20,613 nt of DNA from Undibacterium sp. (GTDB taxonomy: Bacteria > Pseudomonadota > Gammaproteobacteria > Burkholderiales > Burkholderiaceae), in assembly GCA_014376575.1 (NCBI GenBank), contig JACMRF010000024.1, positions 1 to 20,613 of the forward strand. The letters run 5' to 3'. The notes below the pieces were generated by a model. That model saw only the letters and a list, made by a program, of their open reading frames with translations. It had not been told where the DNA came from and did not search any database. The translations under genes were made by a program, and so were the position numbers. This document shows positions 8,518-14,876 of this stretch, one piece after another. Position 1 is the stretch's first letter; every line of letters begins with the position of its first letter.

Positions 8518-9521
8518 TATTTCTCATCCTCGTGAATATGATTGATCTTTGTGGTTGGCAGCATTTTTCTCAATGCATCAATGACTGAAACAATGGATCG
8601 TTCCATTTTTCCGAGCCTGTGCACGTTTTCAAGATTAATCGATGCCAATTCCATTAACTCGACGGATGCATCGGGACGTTGAACGATTTCTTCAACTTTA
8701 GCGGGAAGCTCAAATTCTTGCCGAATATCCGCGATCACTTGCTTTACCTCAGGCTCACCGAAAGCATGCATTTCCTCAAGATAGCCCATCAAGAAAAGGC
8801 GATCGCATAAAGAATTAATTTTCCGAGGAATTCCTCCAGTAAAATCAAAAATCATCGAATAGGCGTCTGCATTCAGAGAAGGATTATTTTTCCATCCTAC
8901 CGTGTTGAGCCGATGCTCAATATACGATTGCGTTTCAGATACATCGAGTGGGCCCAAATGGTAACTGGCAATTACTCGCTGCAATAATTGCTTCATGTCG
9001 TCACCTAACATAGTGCGACGAAATTCTGGCTGCCCCAATAAGAAAGTTTGTAGCAATGATTTATCGTCAGTCTGAAAATTTGACAGCATGCGCAACTCTT
9101 CTACCGCGCGAGGTGTCAGGTTTTGTGCCTCATCAACAACAAGGAGCGCGCGCTTACCTTGTTTATCACATTGTCTGAGAAATCTTTCCAGGCGCGTTAA
9201 TAAGGCCGCCTTACTTGTGTCTTCGTATTCAACACCAAATGCCGCAGCAACCAGTCTTAAAATGTCATCCGCACCAACGTGAGTATTAACAATTTGAGCT
9301 GCGAGAATGTTTTTTGATTCAATTTCACGGAAGAGATTACGCATCAGTGTGGTTTTACCTGCACCAACCTCACCAGTAACCACAATAAAGCCTTCACCTT
9401 GTGAGATTCCATATTCAAGATATGCCATCGCACGCTTATGCCCCTTACTTCCAAAGAAGAAACGAGGGTCCGGCTTTAACTGAAATGGTTTGGCACTTAA
9501 GCCGTAATATGACTCATACAT
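8517..9521 (-). CDS. XrtA/PEP-CTERM-associated ExeA-like ATPase
   Basis: This is an AAA-type ATPase of the TIGR03015-like family, related to ExeA/GspA of type II secretion. The N-terminus YYGLSAKPFQLKPDPRFFF is the ExeA signature. Walker A is GEVGAGKTT at residues 50-58 and Walker B is LLVVDEAQ at 126-133. The sensor region FQTDDKSLLQTFLLGQPEF follows and the AAA lid GGIPRKINSLCDRLF lies near residue 240. The last 70 residues are polar and helical, possibly a protein-interaction tail. No membrane segment is visible, so it is probably cytoplasmic. Its role in XrtA systems is not established; powering or gating EPS export is a guess from context. It follows the outer-membrane protein gene by 16 bases and overlaps wecB by one. 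Confidence 0.95.
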   Translation of the reverse strand: MYESYYGLSAKPFQLKPDPRFFFGSKGHKRAMAYLEYGISQGEGFIVVTGEVGAGKTTLMRNLFREIESKNILAAQIVNTHVGADDILRLVAAAFGVEYEDTSKAALLTRLERFLRQCDKQGKRALLVVDEAQNLTPRAVEELRMLSNFQTDDKSLLQTFLLGQPEFRRTMLGDDMKQLLQRVIASYHLGPLDVSETQSYIEHRLNTVGWKNNPSLNADAYSMIFDFTGGIPRKINSLCDRLFLMGYLEEMHAFGEPEVKQVIADIRQEFELPAKVEEIVQRPDASVELMELASINLENVHRLGKMERSIVSVIDALRKMLPTTKINHIHEDEK

Positions 9522-9537
9522 CTGTAATTCGACTCCG

Positions 9538-11058
9538 CTAAAATCCTAATAAGAGGTAAAGAGTGACGGCATTTTCTTCGTAATTGCCGTTCACAAGAGT
9601 TGATTCATGCTGAAGATGGCGCACCTCCAGGGTCGCTTTCAACTTTGACTGCAACTGCCTTGATATCGATGCCCTCAAGGTTTTAATATTATCTACTAAC
9701 GGCGTACCTATTGTTTCCGCCTTACTATACGCGGCACTAAAACTAGCGTTAGTGCGAGGAGAAAATTGGACGTTCCAGAGGCCATTGACACCCGTTTGCC
9801 TTACCTTACGTAACAGACTTGGATTCAAAATGGCATCTACCCCGCCGGTCGATAAAGGCTCACGCATCGTATTAAATAAATTAAACACGATAGTATTTTG
9901 CACGCCGGTGATTCCAATAGACCCCTGCAAGCTACGTTGCAAAAAAACCTGATTGGTAAAAGTGTTTATTGGCTGGCCTAGCGCAGCAGGTAGACCTGAA
10001 TCCCGGATGAAATTGTCTACCGTTTGCTGGCGCGATGTCGCATCAGGAATCGTGGTTTGCCATAACTGATTTAAAAATGCCGACGTGTTATTGGTTGCAG
10101 GAAGCAAAAATTGCCCCCTCGTTGTAGTGACATCTTCGTTGTATCCTAGACTCCATACACTCATTCGAGCCCGCTGGTTAAAGCTGAGTGCGTATGTCTT
10201 CCCATAGAAACGCTCACCTGCGTTAAAAATGAGATTCGTCCTTTGGCTAGGTGTCCATGCAAATCCAACCGTACCAAAATATCCTGGCGGCTTCTCACCT
10301 AAACTAATATAGCTGTTTTTCTCATGCCCCGCAGTACTAGTCAGTCTAAATAAAGGCGTAACAAAATAATCAAAATTAATCGTTGTCGTATCCGCATCAA
10401 GCGGCACCTGTCTTTCAAAATGAATCTTTTGAAGATTGTAATTTAGACCCCAATTGATAGTTTTAAACGCTTGTCCGCTCGTTAGGTTAAAACGAAGCGT
10501 ATCGGATTTACTATCCGAATTGGTTTTAGCGCTGCTCGCAACCGAGTCATACACGTAACGTAATTCGCCAGTGAAATTATTATCAAATTTTCGATGAAAA
10601 TAGGGGGACGCGCTGTAAGTTCTAACTTCAACCCGATCATTAGATAAGTTAGCGCTACTATTTGTTACCTGACCAAAGGGGGTAAGATTTTGCTGAGTAA
10701 TACTCACATTGCCGTCTAAAAAAAAAAGATCCTGGACTAGAAAAACGTTCGCATTTGCATGCAGAAGATGATTCGTCTTTGTTTCATTCGTCAAGCCAGA
10801 GAAGTACGAATTTTGCATGACGTAATTCGCTTGCAACTTCAACCTCTGGCCATTAGCGGTAACAGCAAGCCCTGGCGAAAGTTGAGTTACATATGCACTC
10901 TCTTCTTTTCCTGCGCCTAACAGTCGTACGTTATCGGTGTACGTTTCAGTTAAGCCTATTGATGGTACTAACTTCCAATCTGCCGCATCCGCATTACCAA
11001 GATAGCTAACGCCAGAAAATGAAATGAAGAGAGTGAACCAAAAAGAAAATGGCCGCAT
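9538..11058 (-). CDS. PEP-CTERM system-associated outer-membrane beta-barrel protein (TIGR03016-like)
   Basis: This is an outer-membrane protein of the type repeatedly found next to the XrtA-linked tyrosine kinase and ATPase. From the ATG at 11058 the protein begins with a signal peptide (MRPFSFWFTLFISFSGVSYL, cleavage likely near ADA/ADW). About 480 residues of alternating polar/aromatic strands follow, ending VTLYLLLGF with the terminal aromatic typical of beta-barrels. N-terminal mature motifs include LVPSIGLTETYTDNVRLL. The open frame extends to 11112, but that start would bury the signal peptide and overlap the kinase gene by 32 bases. The chosen start lies 22 bases after the kinase stop, with AGGT some distance upstream, so the RBS is weak. 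A ten-base T tract lies in the coding strand at 10718-10727. A role as EPS exit channel is inference. Confidence 0.9.
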   Translation of the reverse strand: MRPFSFWFTLFISFSGVSYLGNADAADWKLVPSIGLTETYTDNVRLLGAGKEESAYVTQLSPGLAVTANGQRLKLQANYVMQNSYFSGLTNETKTNHLLHANANVFLVQDLFFLDGNVSITQQNLTPFGQVTNSSANLSNDRVEVRTYSASPYFHRKFDNNFTGELRYVYDSVASSAKTNSDSKSDTLRFNLTSGQAFKTINWGLNYNLQKIHFERQVPLDADTTTINFDYFVTPLFRLTSTAGHEKNSYISLGEKPPGYFGTVGFAWTPSQRTNLIFNAGERFYGKTYALSFNQRARMSVWSLGYNEDVTTTRGQFLLPATNNTSAFLNQLWQTTIPDATSRQQTVDNFIRDSGLPAALGQPINTFTNQVFLQRSLQGSIGITGVQNTIVFNLFNTMREPLSTGGVDAILNPSLLRKVRQTGVNGLWNVQFSPRTNASFSAAYSKAETIGTPLVDNIKTLRASISRQLQSKLKATLEVRHLQHESTLVNGNYEENAVTLYLLLGF

Positions 11059-11080
11059 GTCAGTGAGTGTACCTGGACTC

Positions 11081-11986
11081 TCAACCGTAATAGCGACCAT
11101 AGTAATCTCCATTCGAGAGTGTCTTTGCTTTGTTATAAATCAGGTTGATATTGGGACATGACTTTAATTGGCGCAGCACTTCTTTTACGGTGTGCTGGGT
11201 AGTGGATTCGGCTTCGACCACGAGAACGATCTGCCCCATCTGGCTCGCAAGTACCCTAGCTTCAGTCGTCAACAACAATGGAGGCGAATCGAAAATGACG
11301 ATTCGATCAGGATAACGGTTTGCTATTTCGTCTAGCAACGAACTCATGCTTTGGCTTGCCAATAACTCAGTCGCCCTTGGATGACTTCTACCCGCCTTTA
11401 GAAGGCTCAATGTATCGATATTGGTTCTAAGGATAGCATCAGCCAAATCAAGCTTGTCGTCGAGCAATACATCCATTAAGCCAACTTCTAATGACTCGTC
11501 CTTTGGATTTAAATGGAGATACCGCGAAACCGATGGACGGGCAACATCTGCATCGACAAGTAAGACAGTGTGATCCAGTTCCATCGCAATACTAATGGCA
11601 AGATTTACCGCACAAAAAGTTTTGCCTTCGCCCGGCAAGGAGCTAGCAACCATAATTAAGTTACCGTGTTTTATTGATTTACCTTTTTGTCCGAACGCTT
11701 TTTCAATCAATGGTCGCTTAATCAGCCGAAATTCTTCGGCGATGCTTGTGCGTGCAGCATCAGGCGTAACCATACCCAACTTATGAAGCTGCTCAATATT
11801 AATTTCTACTTTTTTGACGTTTGTTTTACCAATATCTGTAGAAGTCGTTTTTTTTGGTAACGTAACCGCAAGTTCCGGTTTAACCGATGCTTCAAAGGCA
11901 GGTGGTATTGCAGGTGGTTCAATTGGAAGTTGAACACCGCCCTTAGTTGGATCTAATCTACCCGCTGCTTTTTCAATAATGCTCAC
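11081..11986 (-). CDS. XrtA-associated tyrosine autokinase (BY-kinase, cytoplasmic half)
   Basis: This is a bacterial tyrosine kinase of the Wzc/CapB class in its split form (TIGR03018-like), controlling EPS polymerisation and chain length by autophosphorylation. The start is GTG at 11986, five bases after GGGAG. This gives the family-typical MSIIEKAAGRL; the longer TTG-initiated frame from 11998 would place the Shine-Dalgarno inside the coding sequence. In the 301-residue product, residues 20-75 form a Pro/Lys-rich linker. The P-loop SSLPGEGKT is at about 115-123, Walker A' VLLVDADVARPS at 141-152 and Walker B IVIFDSPP at 229-236. The C-terminus YYGRYYG supplies the tyrosine cluster that is phosphorylated. 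There is no membrane segment; the partner is the Wzz-like protein encoded immediately upstream. Confidence 0.95.
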   Translation of the reverse strand: MSIIEKAAGRLDPTKGGVQLPIEPPAIPPAFEASVKPELAVTLPKKTTSTDIGKTNVKKVEINIEQLHKLGMVTPDAARTSIAEEFRLIKRPLIEKAFGQKGKSIKHGNLIMVASSLPGEGKTFCAVNLAISIAMELDHTVLLVDADVARPSVSRYLHLNPKDESLEVGLMDVLLDDKLDLADAILRTNIDTLSLLKAGRSHPRATELLASQSMSSLLDEIANRYPDRIVIFDSPPLLLTTEARVLASQMGQIVLVVEAESTTQHTVKEVLRQLKSCPNINLIYNKAKTLSNGDYYGRYYG

Positions 11987-11991
11987 GCTTA

Positions 11992-11996
11992 CTCCC
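11992..11996 (-). promoter_or_regulatory. Shine-Dalgarno GGGAG deciding the GTG start of the tyrosine kinase
   Basis: On the minus strand GGGAG is followed by five bases and then GTG at 11986. The spacing is ideal and the resulting N-terminus matches relatives, so it overrules the longer TTG-started frame. Confidence 0.75.
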
Positions 11997-12089
11997 AAAT
12001 ATTCATTTCACTAATCAAACACTTGCCTAGCATTACACTAAATATCGATAAGCCATAAAACCACTCGACCGCTTATTTAATGCTAAAAC

Positions 12090-13613
12090 TCATGATTTAA
12101 AATACATAAATGTCATCATCGCGATAAAAAACAGGAACAAAGCAAAGGAAGAAAAGATAAAACCATATAAACCTTTTTTTTGCCTTGCTTTCTCCTCATC
12201 TGTCCATTTCATCGAAATAGTACCTAATATTGGCAAGCCAGTTACCTCTAACAAGTCAAGGTGGCTAAGGAAGGTTGGACGGATCTTACTCATAAAGACC
12301 GCACCAGCAAGACCAATGGCCAAAGCAGCAATAAAAACTAAAGAAAAAAACCTAAGTCGGTTCGGGCCAGCTGGAGTTAGAGGTACTGAGGGCGGATCAA
12401 TCACTCTGAATGTCATCATTTCAGTAGTCGTATTCAAATCGCCGGACAATTTTGCAGACTCCCTACTGGCCACCAACTTTTCGTAATTTTCTTTGTTTAT
12501 CTGATAATCGCGGTTTAGCTGTGATAGCTGAGTTTCAATTTCTGGCGCGGCGATTGTCATCGTTTTCAGTCTAGAACTACGCATAGAATACTCATCAACA
12601 CGAGCTCGCATTGAGGCGACCCTTGCCTCGGCCGTCGATAAGGAAATTTTTAACTGTTGCAAAACTGGATTGGAAGTAACAGCATCAGTTTCTGGTTTCC
12701 GCACTTTAGACTCTTCAATCTTACGGACTTCTAACTGTGAAATAAGGCGCTTTAAAGAAGCTATATCTGGATGGGCTTCCGTATACTGCATTCGCAGCGT
12801 ATCTAAATTTTTCGTTAAAACCTGAATCCGATCATCAATTTCCGGATTTGGCGCAACAGCAGGATTAGCCGGCCTTAACGAGATCTCCATACTCGAAACC
12901 TGACGCCGAATAGACTCTCTCGCCTGCTCCGCTTCAGATAACTCTAAACGCGCTTGATTAAGACTATCAGTCATTTCAACGAGCTTACTGCCAGAATCTC
13001 CACCCTGCCTAGGAAGTAATCCCATATTTTTCAGTTTAAAATCTTTTAAGGCATTTTCTGCGGCGCTTAATTTTTCTTCATACGTTTTAATCTGGCCATC
13101 AATAAAAAGAATTGCTTTCGATGAATCTTGCTTTTTATCACCGAAGCTGCCTTCCACAAAAATGGTGAGCAATGCCTGAACGATATCTTTGGCTAATTTT
13201 GGATTTTCGTCGCTGTAGCTTAGTGTGTAGATGTCGTTTTGCACCGTACCACCAATTTTTATCTTAGAGATCAGCTCCTCGATCAAGCGCTCACGATCCT
13301 TACCTGAATTCGCTTTAATATCAAGATCAACCATTCGCATTACCCTTTCAACATTAGGGCGACTCAATAAAGTTCTACTCATGATTGATACCTGTTGCTC
13401 GACGTTTGGGATGTTAGTCATCCCTGCAAGTAAAGGCTTTAAGATACTTTGAGTATCAACAAATACTCTCGCTGAAGCCTGAAAATTATCAGGTAATTTA
13501 TAAACAACGATGAACCCGAGCAAGGAAAAAATCCATGCAATAGTGACGGCATACCATCGGTACTTCCATGCTCCTCTGACCAAAGATTGCAGCTGCGTTA
13601 ACAGTTCCTCCAT
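12090..13613 (-). CDS. XrtA system polysaccharide chain-length determinant (Wzz/PCP-2-like)
   Basis: This is a polysaccharide co-polymerase of the inner membrane (TIGR03007-like) that sets EPS chain length together with the separate tyrosine kinase downstream. TM1 spans about residues 20-38. A large periplasmic region runs from 40 to 420 with coiled-coil stretches at roughly 165-245, 262-305 and 320-390. The proline-rich motif DPPSVPLTPAGPNRL (406-420) precedes TM2 at 422-441. A third hydrophobic helix at 482-503 ends the protein, with an amphipathic KARQKK segment just before it. There is no kinase domain, as expected for the split form. The ATG at 13613 is preceded by GGAG 11 bases away, the gap including an A tract. 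It is the first gene of the long minus-strand operon and is separated from the kinase by about 100 bases. Confidence 0.95.
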   Translation of the reverse strand: MEELLTQLQSLVRGAWKYRWYAVTIAWIFSLLGFIVVYKLPDNFQASARVFVDTQSILKPLLAGMTNIPNVEQQVSIMSRTLLSRPNVERVMRMVDLDIKANSGKDRERLIEELISKIKIGGTVQNDIYTLSYSDENPKLAKDIVQALLTIFVEGSFGDKKQDSSKAILFIDGQIKTYEEKLSAAENALKDFKLKNMGLLPRQGGDSGSKLVEMTDSLNQARLELSEAEQARESIRRQVSSMEISLRPANPAVAPNPEIDDRIQVLTKNLDTLRMQYTEAHPDIASLKRLISQLEVRKIEESKVRKPETDAVTSNPVLQQLKISLSTAEARVASMRARVDEYSMRSSRLKTMTIAAPEIETQLSQLNRDYQINKENYEKLVASRESAKLSGDLNTTTEMMTFRVIDPPSVPLTPAGPNRLRFFSLVFIAALAIGLAGAVFMSKIRPTFLSHLDLLEVTGLPILGTISMKWTDEEKARQKKGLYGFIFSSFALFLFFIAMMTFMYFKS

Positions 13614-13824
13614 TTTTTTTAATTCTCCACTTGAGGTAAATCATACAAGCAATAACTTAACAGCTTAACCGCGATAATGGCACGATTTTAATGCAAAACA
13701 ATACAATAAGAATGCAAAAAAGGCAAGAATTTTAATTCTTTTCCAAAAGCAAATCAGTGCAATTGAAGGAAATTCTTTTTTCTTTTCGTCCTTTCAAAAA
13801 TTCATGCAACTTATCTAAAACCAA

Positions 13825-13836
13825 GATTAATTAATC
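13825..13836. repeat. 12-bp perfect palindrome GATTAATTAATC
   Basis: This self-complementary 12-mer sits near the middle of the divergent intergenic region, a place where one bound regulator could affect both promoters. In AT-rich DNA such a site could also arise by chance. Confidence 0.4.
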
Positions 13837-14036
13837 AACTTTAAATTCTATTACACTTAAAAAAAAGACATCTCGAAATTTTAAGGGTTGTACTATACTT
13901 AACAAGGATCGACAATTTTTACATTTAAGATTTTCTCTTTAAAAGCAAGTTCTTTCGTTGTCCTTGCATTGTTGATGAAGATGTCATATTTTCATGCTCA
14001 CTTTATACAATAAACTATTCCACTAACATCACATTT

Positions 14037-14042
14037 AAGGAG
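14037..14042 (+). promoter_or_regulatory. Shine-Dalgarno AAGGAG deciding a GTG start
   Basis: AAGGAG is followed by TTCAT and then GTG at 14048. The overlapping ATG at 14046 runs straight into TGA, so the GTG must be the start of the Wza-like gene. Confidence 0.8.
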
Positions 14043-14047
14043 TTCAT

Positions 14048-14683
14048 GTGAATACATTATCCACAAAATCCTCTAAGTGGCTGCTCATCGCAGCTACTTC
14101 CTTTTTTTCTATTGTATTAAGCGCTTGCTCAACTACGCAAGTCGCACCGGTGTCTGCGACATCTCCACAGGAATCTGTCCACGATTATTTAATCGGCCCA
14201 GGTGACACTGTCAACATTATTGTCTGGCGCAATCCTGAGGTGTCCATGTCAATCCCTGTTAGACCTGATGGGAAAATTACCACGCCATTAGTTGAAGATT
14301 TGGTTGCTATTGGGAAAACGTCTACTGAGTTGGCGCGCGATATTGAGAAAGCGCTAGCTAAGTTTATTCAACAACCAGTTGTTACTGTGATTGTCACAGG
14401 GTTCTCTGGCCCGTATGAAGAACAAATTCGTGTCATCGGCCAAGCGGCTAAACCTCAAGCTTTGCCATATCGCAAGGGAATGTCGTTAATGGATGTACTG
14501 ATTGCCGTTGGTGGCATCACAGAATTTGCATCTGGCAATAAGGCCGACATTATCAGGACAGTAGATGGCAAACAGCAAAAGCTAAATGTGCGTTTAAACG
14601 ATTTGATTAAAGATGGTGATATCTCAGCAAATGTACCAGTAAGACCGGGCGATGTTTTGGTTATACCTCAAAGCTTTTTCTAA
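14048..14683 (+). CDS. XrtA-associated short Wza-like polysaccharide export lipoprotein (OPX family)
   Basis: This is a periplasmic outer-membrane lipoprotein of the polysaccharide biosynthesis/export family (TIGR03027-like). The signal peptide WLLIAATSFFSIVLSAC ends in the lipobox LSAC with lipidated Cys27. The export (PES) domain covers about 44-118 (DYLIGPGDTVNIIVWRNPEV, VRPDGKITTPLV). An SLBB-type beta-grasp domain follows at about 124-208, ending VRPGDVLVIPQSFF. At 211 residues it is much shorter than E. coli Wza (about 380) and has no C-terminal amphipathic helix, so it cannot by itself form the Wza-type outer-membrane pore. The start is GTG with a strong Shine-Dalgarno. It is the only plus-strand gene here, divergent from its functional partners, and is followed by a terminator. 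Confidence 0.95.
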   Translation: MNTLSTKSSKWLLIAATSFFSIVLSACSTTQVAPVSATSPQESVHDYLIGPGDTVNIIVWRNPEVSMSIPVRPDGKITTPLVEDLVAIGKTSTELARDIEKALAKFIQQPVVTVIVTGFSGPYEEQIRVIGQAAKPQALPYRKGMSLMDVLIAVGGITEFASGNKADIIRTVDGKQQKLNVRLNDLIKDGDISANVPVRPGDVLVIPQSFF

Positions 14684-14720
14684 AATTTCTGCCATAACTA
14701 AATTTAACTTATAAAAAATA

Positions 14721-14751
14721 AAAGCCTGTCTAATAGAATTAGACAGGCTTT
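14721..14751. terminator. strong bidirectional intrinsic terminator
   Basis: A perfect 14-bp stem (AAAGCCTGTCTAAT paired with ATTAGACAGGCTTT) encloses a three-base AGA loop. It lies between two convergent genes, 37 bases after the Wza-like stop and about 125 bases after the prsT stop. The U-rich tail is longer on the minus-strand transcript (TTTTATTTTTTA) than on the plus strand (TTTCTT), so it should end transcription from both sides. Confidence 0.9.
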
Positions 14752-14876
14752 CTTAACATCAAGTAGTAGTTTGAACTGGCTATCGATTGTATCTATTCGT
14801 TACCGCAAAAATAAGGCAAAAATTTAAGCTACCCAACTCATTTGATGGAATCAAATACAACCGACTGTGAAAGAAA

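Larger units (their letters stand above)
13614..14047. promoter_or_regulatory. 434-base AT-rich divergent intergenic region (promoters for the EPS operon and the Wza-like gene)
   Basis: No gene is visible here. Both flanking genes are transcribed outward, so promoters in both directions are required by layout. Visible elements are an AT-rich inverted repeat AAGAATT-N2-AATTCTT at 13725-13740, a 12-base perfect palindrome GATTAATTAATC at 13825-13836, a TATACT box at 13894-13899 on the plus strand without a good -35, and an AAGGAG Shine-Dalgarno at 14037-14042. I cannot place a convincing sigma-70 or sigma-54 promoter by eye. A TGGCACG at 13678-13684 resembles a -24 element but its spacing to the following GC is wrong. 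Confidence 0.5.

Noticed and set aside
11059..11112. Longer start for the outer-membrane protein gene
   Set aside because: It would put 18 extra residues before an obvious signal peptide and overlap the kinase gene by 32 bases.
13678..13695. Sigma-54-like promoter: TGGCACG followed by a TGCA element on the plus strand
   Set aside because: The GG to GC distance is 14 bases instead of the required 12, so RpoN recognition is unlikely, although sigma-54 control through PrsR is known for XrtA systems.
14841..14855. TTTGAT-N3-ATCAAA hairpin after prsT as a second terminator
   Set aside because: The stem is only six AT-rich pairs and no U tract follows it on either strand. The nearby 14-bp hairpin suffices.
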